This document shows positions 19,418 through 28,647 of a stretch of 64,000 nt of DNA, in pieces; position 1 is the first letter of the stretch; each line of letters starts with the position of its first letter. Location of the stretch: the NCBI GenBank assembly GCA_947587025.1, contig CANPXW010000001.1, forward strand, positions 33,846 through 97,845, in the 5' to 3' direction. The notes beneath the pieces were generated by a model, which was not told where the DNA came from, made no database searches, and worked only from the letters and a program-made list of their open reading frames with translations. A program made the translations under genes and the position numbers. This DNA comes from an uncultured Oscillospiraceae bacterium (GTDB taxonomy: Bacteria; Bacillota; Clostridia; Oscillospirales; Oscillospiraceae).

Positions 19418-19479
19418 ATCCGGTCACCTCATAGCGAAAATTTACCCATAGTATTCCCGATTTTCAGGAGGTCCATACC

Positions 19480-20364
19480 ATGCGTTATGAAGGCGACATC
19501 TACCGTCCGCCAGGGGAGTGGAAGAGCTATCTCTTGCAGTGCACCGTGGGCTGCTCCAATAACACCTGCACCTTCTGCTCCATGTATAAATCCAAGCGCT
19601 ACCACACCCGGCCCCTGGCCGACGTGCTGGAGGACATCGAAATGGCCTCCCGCACCTGGTACCGGGACACGGAGACGGTATTTTTGTGCGACGGGGACGC
19701 CATCGACTTGCCGCCGGAGTACCTGTTCGCGGTGCTGGACGCGCTCTATAAGACCTTTCCCCATCTGCGCCGGGTGACCACCTACGCCGGGCCGCTCTCT
19801 ACTCTGCGAAAGACGCCGGAGGAGCTCAAGGCCATCCGCCAGGCGGGCCTGCAGCGGGCCTACCTGGGCGTGGAGACCGGGGACGACGCGCTTTTGCGCC
19901 ACGTGAAAAAGGGCGTGGGCGCCGACGGTATGCTCCAGGCCGGACAGCGGCTGGTGGAGGCGGGGTTCGACCTGTGGACCATCGTGATAACCGGGCTGGA
20001 GGGCGGCGGCCGGGAGGCTCTGGAGCGCAACGCCGCTCTGACGGCGAAGATGATCAACGAGATGAAGCCCAAGCACCTTTCCTCCATGACCCTCATGCCC
20101 GTGGAGGGCACGCCCCTGTACGCCGAGGTGGAGCGGGGGGAGCTGACGCTGCAAAACCCCTTCGAGAGCCTGCTGGAGGTGCGCCAGCTTGTCAGCCAGA
20201 TCGAGCTTTCCGGCCTGCACTACACCTCCAACCACGCCTCCAACTATCTGCCCATCAAGGGCACGATAAAAGAGGAACGGGAGCGCATCCTGGGCCAGCT
20301 GGACGAGGTGCTGCAGAGCCATGACATGTCCCGGCTGCGGGACGAGTACATGCGGGGCCTGTGA
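19480..20364 (+). CDS. Radical SAM protein
   Basis: LLQCTVGCSNNTCTFCSMYKSKRYHTRP; YLGVETGDDALLRHVKKG. Confidence 0.9.
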   Translation: MRYEGDIYRPPGEWKSYLLQCTVGCSNNTCTFCSMYKSKRYHTRPLADVLEDIEMASRTWYRDTETVFLCDGDAIDLPPEYLFAVLDALYKTFPHLRRVTTYAGPLSTLRKTPEELKAIRQAGLQRAYLGVETGDDALLRHVKKGVGADGMLQAGQRLVEAGFDLWTIVITGLEGGGREALERNAALTAKMINEMKPKHLSSMTLMPVEGTPLYAEVERGELTLQNPFESLLEVRQLVSQIELSGLHYTSNHASNYLPIKGTIKEERERILGQLDEVLQSHDMSRLRDEYMRGL

Positions 20365-21023
20365 TGACGGACAGGGCATACGCCGATCTTTCCGTGCTGT
20401 GGGACTGGATGGGCATGCATATGGTCCCCGGTCCGGCGGACGTGATCGCCGCATTCGGCTGCTACGACGAGCAGATACCCTTGCGGGCGGCGGAGCTTTA
20501 CCGGCAGGGACTGGCCCCCTATGTGGTGTTCTCCGGGGGCCTGGGGCGGAACACGGACGGGCTCTTTTCCACCACGGAGGCGGCCCGGTTCGCCGCCATC
20601 GCCATAGAGGCGGGGCTGCCGGAGAGCGCCGTGCTGCTGGAGGACAAGTCGAAAAACTCTGCGGAGAATCTGCTGTTCACCAAGGCGCTGCTGGCCCAGC
20701 GGGGCGTCACGGCCCGGCATATCCTGGCGGTGCACAAGCCCTATATGGAGCGGCGGCTCTATGCAGCGGCGGCGGTGTACTGGCGGTCGGCGGCCTTTAC
20801 CGTCACCTCGCCCCAGGTGACCATCGCGGAGCACATCCGCGCAGCCCAGGCCGTGGGCATGACCGAGCGGGGCGTGGTGGAGACGGTGGTGGGGGACGTG
20901 CAGCGCATGGAGCTGTACGCCCAAAAGGGATACCAGATACCCCAACCCATCCCGCCCGCCGTCCGCGCCGCTTATGAACGGCTGGCCGCTGCGGGCTATA
21001 CGGGGCAAATGATAAGAGGATAA
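20364..21023 (+). CDS. YdcF family (SanA/ElyC DUF218) protein
   Basis: DVIAAFGCYDEQIPLRAAELYRQGLAPYVVFSGGLG...VLLEDKSKNSAENLLFTKALL; ATGA overlap with upstream gene. Confidence 0.85.
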   Translation: MTDRAYADLSVLWDWMGMHMVPGPADVIAAFGCYDEQIPLRAAELYRQGLAPYVVFSGGLGRNTDGLFSTTEAARFAAIAIEAGLPESAVLLEDKSKNSAENLLFTKALLAQRGVTARHILAVHKPYMERRLYAAAAVYWRSAAFTVTSPQVTIAEHIRAAQAVGMTERGVVETVVGDVQRMELYAQKGYQIPQPIPPAVRAAYERLAAAGYTGQMIRG

Positions 21024-21024
21024 G

Positions 21025-21056
21025 AAACGCCGCCGGAGCTGGATGCTCCGGCGGCG
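21025..21056. terminator. Strong hairpin terminator between convergent genes
   Basis: cgccgccggagc-tggat-gctccggcggcg; minus strand followed by TTTCTTA. Confidence 0.75.
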
Positions 21057-21073
21057 TCGGTATGTTCGGTTTT

Positions 21074-21760
21074 TTACAGCACGCCCATCAGGACCATGAT
21101 GAGCAGCACGCCGGTGATGGTCAGCACCGCGCCCAGCAGTACCATGCTCCAGTTGAGCCCGCCGTGGCTGCCGCTGCCGGTGGAGGGCTCCACCAGATTC
21201 ACCCGCCGCAGAGCGGTGACGATGGGCTTATAGAGCAGCAGCGTAAGGCCCGCGTTGATGGTGCCCTTGACCATGTTGAAGGGCAGAAACAGCGTGGGGA
21301 TCATGGCGGCCACCGCCTCACGGGGCTGGCCCATATAGAAGGGGGTGATGATGTAGTTCCACAGGCACATCATCGCCGTCATGCAGGCGACGGCAGCGGC
21401 CAGGCCGCCGACGGCGCCTCGAGAGGTGCGCCAGCGCTGGTATATGAGCGCGGCGGGCACCGCGAAGGAGCAGGTCTGCACGGTGTTCATGATGAAGCCG
21501 TAGATGCCGGTGGAGGAGACGGTGACCATCTCCACCAGGTCCACCAGTACGGTGATGAGCACGGCGGTGAGCGGTCCGAAGATGAAGCCGCTGATGACGA
21601 TGATCACGTCCTTGGGGTCATAGCTGAGGAACATGACCGGGGGGATGAGCTGGCCTATGAGCATGACCACATAGGCCACGGCGCACAGCATGCCGATGGT
21701 GGCAGGGCGGCGTGCGCTGGCGGGTCTGGCGCTGGCGCGTGCGGTGGGATGACTGTCCAT
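21074..21760 (-). CDS. ribU: ECF transporter S component, RibU-type riboflavin uptake protein
   Basis: Multi-TM protein GMLCAVAYVVMLIGQLIPPVMFLSYDPKDVIIVISGFIFGPLTAVLITVLVDLVEM...STGIYGFIMN; FMN riboswitch upstream. Confidence 0.88.
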   Translation of the reverse strand: MDSHPTARASARPASARRPATIGMLCAVAYVVMLIGQLIPPVMFLSYDPKDVIIVISGFIFGPLTAVLITVLVDLVEMVTVSSTGIYGFIMNTVQTCSFAVPAALIYQRWRTSRGAVGGLAAAVACMTAMMCLWNYIITPFYMGQPREAVAAMIPTLFLPFNMVKGTINAGLTLLLYKPIVTALRRVNLVEPSTGSGSHGGLNWSMVLLGAVLTITGVLLIMVLMGVL

Positions 21761-21786
21761 GGAAGGGTACCTCCGATAAATGTATT

Positions 21787-21822
21787 TGACACCTGGAAAG
21801 CACGTGTGCCTTCCAGGTGTCA
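21787..21822 (-). promoter_or_regulatory. Putative expression-platform hairpin between FMN aptamer and ribU RBS
   Basis: tgacacctggaa...ttccaggtgtca, 12-bp perfect arms with inner gcac/gtgc pairing. Confidence 0.6.
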
Positions 21823-21887
21823 ATATCGGGCCGCGTTCCAAGGGCGCGGGCAAAAGCCCGCATCCAAAAACAGCGCCGCTCAACACA

Positions 21888-21990
21888 TCTTCTTCCATCC
21901 AGACTTTCACTGTCGGTCCCGGAGTTCCACCGGGTCAGCTTTCGCTCGCGGACTGTACCGCCGATCGGGAATTGCACCCTGCCCTGAAGA
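21888..21990 (-). ncRNA. FMN riboswitch (RFN element)
   Basis: Reverse complement: tcttcaGGGCAGGGTGcAATTCCCGAtCGGCGGTacAGTCCGCGAGC...TGACCCGGTGGAACTCCGGGACCGACAGTgAAAGTCTGGATGGaAGAAGA. Confidence 0.97.
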
Positions 21991-22018
21991 CATCGTTCGC
22001 TCTTCGGTTGTCAACAAC

Positions 22019-22047
22019 ACTATAGCACCATCCGACAGGATATGCAA
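22019..22047 (-). promoter_or_regulatory. Promoter driving FMN riboswitch-ribU
   Basis: Minus strand TTGCAT-17 bp-TATAGT. Confidence 0.7.
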
Positions 22048-22058
22048 CAGGTATTATT

Positions 22059-23087
22059 TTACAGTTTTTCGATGTCGCTCATCAGCGCCCGGACCTCCTG
22101 GGGCGTGGTGGCCCAGCTGGTGCAGAATCGGACGCACATCCGGTCCTCGTCCACGTCGTGGTCCGGCTCGAAGGTGTACTTTCCCTCCAGAGCCTCCATC
22201 TGCTCGTGGGTGAGGATGACGAACTGCTGGTTGGTGGGGCTGTCCAGATAGGAGGGGATGCCCCTCGCGGCAAAGGCGGCCTTCAGCTGCAGGGCCAGCT
22301 CCACCGCCTGCCGGCAGATGTCAAAGTAGAGCCCGTCCTTGAACAGGGTATAAAACTGCAGCCCCAGCAGCCAGCCCTTGGCCAGCATACCGCCGTTCTG
22401 CTTGATATAGCTGCGAAAATCCGGCTTCAGGGCGGCGTTGGTGATGACGAGCGCCTCGCCGAACAGCGCCCCGCACTTGGTCCCGCCGATGGTGAACATG
22501 TCCGCGAGCCTTGCCATGTCCGCCAGCGTCACGTCCCCGGCGGCCAGGCCGTAGCCCATCCGCGCCCCGTCCACGAACAGGTACATGTCGTACCTGTCGC
22601 AGGCCGCGCGAAGCTCCGTCAGCTCCCGGAGGGAGTAGAGGGTGCCGTACTCGGTGGGGAAGGAGATATATATCAGCTTGGGCTGGGTGATGTGCTCCCG
22701 GATGGGACTGGTGCGGTACGCCTCGCCCACACGGGCCGCCTGCTCGGCGGTGAGCTTGCCGTCCGGGGAGGACAGGGTGACGATCTTGTGGCCGGTGTGC
22801 TCCACCGCGCCGGTCTCGTGGGCGTGGATGTGGCCGGTGACGGCGCTGACGGCGCTCTGGTAGGGCCGCAGGGCTGCGGCGATGGCGGTCATGTTCACCT
22901 GGGTGCCGCCCATCAGAAAGTGCACCGCCGCGTCGGGGCAGTCCAGATGCTTTTTTATCTCGTCGGCGGCCTTCTCACACCAGGGGTCCACGCCGTAGCC
23001 GGGGAAGCTGTCGCCGGCGGTGTCGGCAAGGGCCTGCAGTATGGCGGGGTGGGCGCTGCGGTGATAGTCGTTGTTGAAGCGGATCAT
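22059..23087 (-). CDS. Low-specificity threonine aldolase / beta-eliminating lyase family PLP enzyme
   Basis: MIRFNNDYHRSAHPAILQAL...FLMGGTQVNMTAIAAALRPYQ...FVDGARMGYGLA...IGGTKCGALFGEA. Confidence 0.9.
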   Translation of the reverse strand: MIRFNNDYHRSAHPAILQALADTAGDSFPGYGVDPWCEKAADEIKKHLDCPDAAVHFLMGGTQVNMTAIAAALRPYQSAVSAVTGHIHAHETGAVEHTGHKIVTLSSPDGKLTAEQAARVGEAYRTSPIREHITQPKLIYISFPTEYGTLYSLRELTELRAACDRYDMYLFVDGARMGYGLAAGDVTLADMARLADMFTIGGTKCGALFGEALVITNAALKPDFRSYIKQNGGMLAKGWLLGLQFYTLFKDGLYFDICRQAVELALQLKAAFAARGIPSYLDSPTNQQFVILTHEQMEALEGKYTFEPDHDVDEDRMCVRFCTSWATTPQEVRALMSDIEKL

Positions 23088-23193
23088 GGCTCTCTCCTTA
23101 TCCTTTCTTTGGGACAAGTATAACATGCGGCCCCTGCCTGTGGCAAGGTCCGTTTATTTTTGCTCCGCTCTGTTTAGGATGGTCATGGGAGGG

Positions 23194-24633
23194 ATGCGTG
23201 TGGCTTCCATTTGGAGCATGGGGACGGACATACCGCCCCGGCCGGCGCTGCCGGGGGACGTCAAAACGGACGTGGCGGTGATCGGCGCGGGCATGACCGG
23301 GTGCCTGACGGCGTACATGCTGCGGCAGGAGGGCGTGGATACGATGGTGCTGGAGGCGCGGCGCATCGGCTCCGGCCAGACGGCTGGCACCACCGCCAAG
23401 ATCACGGCCCAGCACGGGCTCATATACGACCGGCTCATAAAGCAACTGGGCCAGGAGCGGGCGCGGATGTACGCCCAGGCGAACCAGCGGGCCGTGGGCC
23501 AATACCGGGCGCTCATCGAGGAGCGGAACATCGACTGCGGCTTCGAGGCCCGGCCGGCCTATCTCTATACATCCCGGTCCCCGATGGCGCTGCACCGGGA
23601 GTGGTCGGCGGCGGTGCAGCTGGGGCTCCGGGCCAGGCTGAGCACGGCCACGGACCTGCCCTTTCCCGTGGCGGAGGCGCTGCGGTTCGAGGACCAGGCC
23701 CAGTTCGACCCGCTGCGGTTCCTGCGGGCCATATCCAAGGACCTGACCATATACGAGAACACCCCTGTCCTGGCCGTGGAGGGCAATACCCTCGTCACCG
23801 GCCGGGGCACGGTGACGGCGGGGAAGATCGTTTTTGCATGCCACTTCCCCTTTGTGAACGCGCCGGGGTTCTACTTCGCCCGGATGCACCAGGAACGCAG
23901 CTATGTGCTGGCCCTGGAAAAGGCCCAGAGGCTGGACGGGATGTATTACGGCGTCGACCCGGATGGGCTGTCCTTCCGGCAGGCGGGGGAGCATCTGCTG
24001 CTGGGCGGCGGCGGTCACCGCACAGGTGAGAACGCCGCCGGGGGCCGGTATGCCAGGCTGCGCCGCGCCGCCCGGACGTATTGGCCGGACAGCCGCGAGA
24101 TCGCCGCCTGGTCCGCCCAGGACTGCATGCCCCATGACGGGGCGCCCTTCATCGGGCAGTTCTCCCCCAAACGGCCGGACTGGTATGTGGTCACCGGCTT
24201 TCAGAAGTGGGGCATGACCACCTCCATGGCCGCCGCCCACATCCTCACCGACCTCATCCTGGGCCGGGAGAACGACTTTGCGCCGGTGTTCTCGCCCCAG
24301 CGGCCGATGACGCGGGCAGGCTTTGCAGCCATGGCCGCCGACGGGGCGGTGACGGTCCGCGCCCTGGGCCGGGCCGCCTTTGCCCCGGCCAGGGACAGCG
24401 CCGCCGACATGCCCGCCGGCCACGGGGGCGTCGTGGAGCACCAGGGGACGAAGCGGGGCCTCTACCGGGGCGAGACGGGGGACGCCTGGGTGTCTCCCCG
24501 GTGCCCCCACATGGGCTGCCAGCTCAACTGGGACCCGGAGGAGCGGACCTGGGAGTGCCCCTGCCACGGTTCCCGCTTCGCCGCCGACGGCGCGCTCCTC
24601 TCCGGCCCCGCCCAAAAGGGGATAGGGGGATAA
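23194..24633 (+). CDS. FAD-dependent oxidoreductase with C-terminal Rieske [2Fe-2S] domain
   Basis: DVAVIGAGMTGCLTAYMLRQEG...GSGQTAGTTAKITAQHG; CPHMGCQLNWDPEERTWECPCHGSRF. Confidence 0.9.
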   Translation: MRVASIWSMGTDIPPRPALPGDVKTDVAVIGAGMTGCLTAYMLRQEGVDTMVLEARRIGSGQTAGTTAKITAQHGLIYDRLIKQLGQERARMYAQANQRAVGQYRALIEERNIDCGFEARPAYLYTSRSPMALHREWSAAVQLGLRARLSTATDLPFPVAEALRFEDQAQFDPLRFLRAISKDLTIYENTPVLAVEGNTLVTGRGTVTAGKIVFACHFPFVNAPGFYFARMHQERSYVLALEKAQRLDGMYYGVDPDGLSFRQAGEHLLLGGGGHRTGENAAGGRYARLRRAARTYWPDSREIAAWSAQDCMPHDGAPFIGQFSPKRPDWYVVTGFQKWGMTTSMAAAHILTDLILGRENDFAPVFSPQRPMTRAGFAAMAADGAVTVRALGRAAFAPARDSAADMPAGHGGVVEHQGTKRGLYRGETGDAWVSPRCPHMGCQLNWDPEERTWECPCHGSRFAADGALLSGPAQKGIGG

Positions 24634-24719
24634 TAAAAAACTTTTTCACCGGCTCTTGAAAAAACCAGGCGGTCTGGCGGATATTATAGGTGAAGCGCGC
24701 TTTGCAAGGAGAATGGCAG

Positions 24720-25208
24720 ATGTTCACGAGGGAACAGTTCACAGCCCTGGCACAACAGCATATGGACATGATATTCCGGGTGGCCTTCGCCTATCTGAAG
24801 AGCCGGGAGGACGCGGACGACGTGGTGCAGAACACCCTGCTGGCTCTGTACCGTGCCAAAAAGCCCTTCCAGAGCGAGACCCATCTGAAGGCATGGCTCG
24901 TCCGGGTGGCGGTCAACGAGAGCAAAAAGATACTGCGCTCGCCCTGGCGCAGGCGCAGCGACGCGCCCATCGAGGACTTTGCCGACACGCTGGCCTTTGA
25001 AGACCCCCACGACGGGGAGCTCTTCTCCGCCATCATGGGCCTGGAGGAGAAGTACCGCACGGTCATCGTCCTTTACTATTATGAGGGCTGGTCCATCGCG
25101 GAGACGGCCAAACTCCTTGGTATCCCCGCCGCCACCGCCGGCACGCGGCTGGCGCGGGCCAGACAGAAGCTGAAACGATACTTGACGGAGGCGGAATGCT
25201 ATGAATGA
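24720..25208 (+). CDS. ECF-type RNA polymerase sigma factor
   Basis: LAQQHMDMIFRVAFAYLKSREDADDVVQNTLLALYR...GWSIAETAKLLGIPAATAGTRLARARQKLK. Confidence 0.92.
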   Translation: MFTREQFTALAQQHMDMIFRVAFAYLKSREDADDVVQNTLLALYRAKKPFQSETHLKAWLVRVAVNESKKILRSPWRRRSDAPIEDFADTLAFEDPHDGELFSAIMGLEEKYRTVIVLYYYEGWSIAETAKLLGIPAATAGTRLARARQKLKRYLTEAECYE

Positions 25209-26328
25209 GAGGATCTCCATCCGGCGGGCGCTGGCCCCCCTGCATGCCTCCGAGGGCACCTTGGAGGAGGTACTGAAAATGATCGAGCGGGAGGATACCC
25301 GGAAAATGACATACAGACGCACCGGCCGCCGCACCGTGCACACGGCGCTGCTGGCTGCGGCGCTGGCGCTGGCCCTGGCGGGCACGGCCTGGGCCGTGGG
25401 GGAGTACACCGGCTTTTTCCAGACCGTGTTCGGCAACGAGAGCATCGGCAGCCGTGACCCGGAAAACAAGACCCTCACCGATAAGGACGGGAACGTCGTG
25501 AAGCAGTACGTCGTGCCCGGACAGGAGCGGGCGCCGGTGGACCCGGACCAGGCCCAGGAGCTGGTGGGGGACGTCACCGCCAACGTGGGCACGTCGGTGA
25601 CCATCGAGGGGGTCACTTTCACGGTGGAGGACTTCGTCATGGACTGCAACGGCATGGGCGTGCTGACCTACACCATGGAGGACCCGGAGGGCTTCCCCGG
25701 CGTGGAGTTCGACGCCAGCTCCATGCTCTCCGACCCGCTGGCGGGCGGCAGGCTGACGGGGCCGGTGCTGACCGTCCACGACGGCAGCGGCAAAAAGCTG
25801 GGCTGGCTGGACAGCGCCCAGTACGTGGCCGCCGGCGGCACGGACACGAAAAAGACCGTGGTGCTGTATTTCGCCGCTTTCGACAGCCTGGACGGGACGG
25901 AGCAGCTGAAGCTGACCTTCTCCGTGGCCACGGACTATGACGCCGACGAGGGTGAGCTGGACACGAAGGAGGGCGGCATACTCTTCCCCATGGCCGGGGC
26001 GGTGGACGCCGAGACCCTGACGGGACCGGAGGGCTGGAGCGCCAGCGTCTCCCCGGTGGGACTGAAGATCGCGTCTCCGGAGGGGAAACGCGGCGGCTAT
26101 GAGTACTATTTCAACGCCGTGGCGCTCCAGATGGCAGACGGTACGGAATACGTGCTGGAGCAGGAGGAGCCCTATATGTACAACGTCACGGTGGGGGCCA
26201 TATGCCACGACGGCGGCACGGCGATGGTGTTCGACCGGCTGGTAGACCCGGCCCAGGTGCAGAGCGTCACCGCCGTCGCGCGGGACACCAGCACGGACAC
26301 GGACTTTACGCTGACGTTCACGAAATAA
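25201..26328 (+). CDS. DUF4179-type membrane protein, putative cognate anti-sigma/regulator
   Basis: Single TM after short N-terminus; ALAGTAWAVGEYTGFFQTVFGNESI; overlaps the sigma gene. Confidence 0.8.
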   Translation: MNERISIRRALAPLHASEGTLEEVLKMIEREDTRKMTYRRTGRRTVHTALLAAALALALAGTAWAVGEYTGFFQTVFGNESIGSRDPENKTLTDKDGNVVKQYVVPGQERAPVDPDQAQELVGDVTANVGTSVTIEGVTFTVEDFVMDCNGMGVLTYTMEDPEGFPGVEFDASSMLSDPLAGGRLTGPVLTVHDGSGKKLGWLDSAQYVAAGGTDTKKTVVLYFAAFDSLDGTEQLKLTFSVATDYDADEGELDTKEGGILFPMAGAVDAETLTGPEGWSASVSPVGLKIASPEGKRGGYEYYFNAVALQMADGTEYVLEQEEPYMYNVTVGAICHDGGTAMVFDRLVDPAQVQSVTAVARDTSTDTDFTLTFTK

Positions 26329-26343
26329 GCGGAAACATGGCCG

Positions 26344-26380
26344 GCGGCCCCCTCGCAGGAGGGGGCCGCGCTTGCTTTTT
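26344..26380 (+). terminator. Hairpin terminator
   Basis: gcggccccctc-gcag-gagggggccgc then gcttgcttttt. Confidence 0.75.
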
Positions 26381-26400
26381 ATGTCAAGTGCGAGTATAAT
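26372..26400 (+). promoter_or_regulatory. Promoter for cvpA-like gene cluster
   Basis: TTGCTT-17 bp-TATAAT. Confidence 0.65.
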
Positions 26401-26430
26401 ACCTCTATCTGACCGAAAGGGGGCCTCGCC

Positions 26431-27123
26431 GTGAAGCTGGACGCGGGCATGGTATACGACATCATCCTGCTCATAAGCGTGCTGTTCATGATCTGGCGAG
26501 GCTGGCATCAGGGGCTGGTCTCGGAGCTGGTGCGCATCGCCGGATGGCTGGGCGCGCTGCTGCTGGTGACCCGGTATGTGCCCGGCTGGGCGGAGCGGCT
26601 GTACGGTTCCGTCATCGAGCCCCAGGCGGTCAAGGCCGTGGCCAAGGCCATCCCGCCGGACGTGCTCAACGCCATGGAGAGCGGCGCGGTAGCCATCGAG
26701 AGCCTGCAGGAGATACTCAACAGCCTTACCGGCTTTTTCGGCGGCCAGGTGGTGGACCAGACTACCGCCAACCAGATCATCGAGATGTTCCGCCAGGACG
26801 CGGGCAGCCTGGCCCAGATCATCACCACCACCATCCTGCAGCCGGTGCTGATGATGGTGGTGCAGGTGGGGCTGTCGCTGCTCATACTGGGCGCGTGCAT
26901 GCTGGTGAGCAGGCTGCTGGCCAAGCTGGTCGCCGCCCGGCGGCACGACGGCGTCGGGTCCATGACCAACCGGCTGCTGGGCTCAGTGCTGGGCTTTGGC
27001 GAGGGGCTGGTGACGGCGTACATATACGTGTTCGTGCTCTCGCTGCTGGCGGTATTTTTTTCCAACGGGATACTCAGCCAGGAGATACTGCAGAGCACAC
27101 GCCTTGTGAAATTGTTCCTATAG
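26431..27123 (+). CDS. CvpA family membrane protein
   Basis: MVYDIILLISVLFMIWRGWHQGLVSELVRIAGWLGALLLV. Confidence 0.8.
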   Translation: MKLDAGMVYDIILLISVLFMIWRGWHQGLVSELVRIAGWLGALLLVTRYVPGWAERLYGSVIEPQAVKAVAKAIPPDVLNAMESGAVAIESLQEILNSLTGFFGGQVVDQTTANQIIEMFRQDAGSLAQIITTTILQPVLMMVVQVGLSLLILGACMLVSRLLAKLVAARRHDGVGSMTNRLLGSVLGFGEGLVTAYIYVFVLSLLAVFFSNGILSQEILQSTRLVKLFL

Positions 27124-27135
27124 GGGGATAGAGAA

Positions 27136-28647
27136 ATGGTGACGAACGTACTGGATTGGCTGGACGCGTCTGCGGCGCGGCTGCCGGACAAGATCGCCTT
27201 CGGCGGGGAGAAGAGCACGCTCACCTTCGCCCAGCTGCAGGACTGTGCCCGCCGGGCGGGGACGTACCTGGCCGGCCGCATCGGCATGAATCAGCCGGTG
27301 GCGGTGTTCATGGAGAAGACGCCGGAATGCCTGGCGGCCTTTTTCGCGGCGGTGAGCGCCGGGTGCTTTTACGTGCCGCTGGACACCAAGATGCCTGCCG
27401 AGCGGATAAAGCTCATCTTCGACACCCTGCACCCCGCCTTCGTGCTCTATGACGAGAAGAACGCCGACGCAGCCCGGGCCGTGGCGGGCGGCGCCGGCTG
27501 CGCGCTGTTCGACGAGGCCTGCCAGACCGAGCCGGACGAGGAGAAGCTGGCCGCCATCCGGGCCGCCCATGTGGATACGGACCTATTATACGTGCTGTTC
27601 ACCAGCGGCTCCACCGGCGTGCCCAAGGGGGTCACCATCAGCCACAGGGCCATGGTGGACTACGCCGACTGGCTGCACGACGTGCTGGACCTGACAGAGG
27701 ACTGCGTGCTGGGCAACCAGGCGCCCTTCGTGTTCGACAACTCCACCCTGGACATCTACAGCACCCTGCGCAGCGGCTGCACCACCTGGATCATCCCCAA
27801 AAAGTGCTTTTCCTTCCACAAGACCATGATGCAGTTTCTGGCCGAGCACGCCATCGACACCATCTTTTTCGTGCCCTCGGCGCTGATCGCCATCGCCAAC
27901 TCCGGTATCCTGGAAAAGGACCCGCCTCTGGGCCTGAAGCGGGTATACTTCTGCGGCGAGGTCATGCCCAACCGGCAGCTGAACCAGTGGCGCAGGGCGG
28001 TGCCGGGGGCGGTATACTGCAACATGTACGGCCCCACGGAGATCACCGATGTGTGCGCCTATTACATCGTGGACCGGGACTTTGCCGACGACGAGCCCCT
28101 GCCCATCGGCCGGGCCTGCGCCAACACCCGCATCCTGCTGCTGAACGACGAGGACCGGCCCGTTGGCCCCGGCGAGACCGGGGAGCTGTGCGTGCTGGGC
28201 ACCTGCCTTTCCATGGGCTACTACAATAACCCCGCCCAGACCCAGAAGGTGTTCGTGCAGAACCCTCTGAACAGCCAGTTCCATGAGCGGATGTACCGCA
28301 CCGGCGACCTGGCCCGGTATAACGACCGGGGCGAGATCATGTTCCAGGGGCGGAAGGATTTCCAGATCAAGCACCAGGGCTGCTACCGCATCGAGCTGGG
28401 CGAGATCGAGACGGCCCTGCTGGCCCAGGACGGCGTATCCAACGGCTGCTGCCTGTTCGACAGCGAGAAGGACGAGATCGTATGCGTGTACATGGGGCCG
28501 GAGGATGAGAGAGAGCTCGCTCGCGCCCTGGCGGTGAAGCTGCCCAGCTACATGCTGCCCAACCGGTACGTGCACCTGGAGCGGCTGCCCATGACCATCA
28601 ACGACAAGATCGACCGTGTGACGCTGAAAAAGGAGCATATTTCCTGA
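27136..28647 (+). CDS. Stand-alone AMP-binding (amino-acid adenylation / DltA-like) enzyme
   Basis: LLYVLFTSGSTGVPKGVTISHRAMVDY...NMYGPTEITDVC...YRTGDLARYNDRGEIMFQGRKDFQIKHQGCYRIELGEIE. Confidence 0.92.
   Translation: MVTNVLDWLDASAARLPDKIAFGGEKSTLTFAQLQDCARRAGTYLAGRIGMNQPVAVFMEKTPECLAAFFAAVSAGCFYVPLDTKMPAERIKLIFDTLHPAFVLYDEKNADAARAVAGGAGCALFDEACQTEPDEEKLAAIRAAHVDTDLLYVLFTSGSTGVPKGVTISHRAMVDYADWLHDVLDLTEDCVLGNQAPFVFDNSTLDIYSTLRSGCTTWIIPKKCFSFHKTMMQFLAEHAIDTIFFVPSALIAIANSGILEKDPPLGLKRVYFCGEVMPNRQLNQWRRAVPGAVYCNMYGPTEITDVCAYYIVDRDFADDEPLPIGRACANTRILLLNDEDRPVGPGETGELCVLGTCLSMGYYNNPAQTQKVFVQNPLNSQFHERMYRTGDLARYNDRGEIMFQGRKDFQIKHQGCYRIELGEIETALLAQDGVSNGCCLFDSEKDEIVCVYMGPEDERELARALAVKLPSYMLPNRYVHLERLPMTINDKIDRVTLKKEHIS

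Noticed and set aside
24640-24690. Promoter TTGAAA...TATTAT upstream of the first ECF sigma gene
   Set aside because: Spacer is about 20 bp, too long to call with confidence; the gene may use an autoregulated ECF promoter instead
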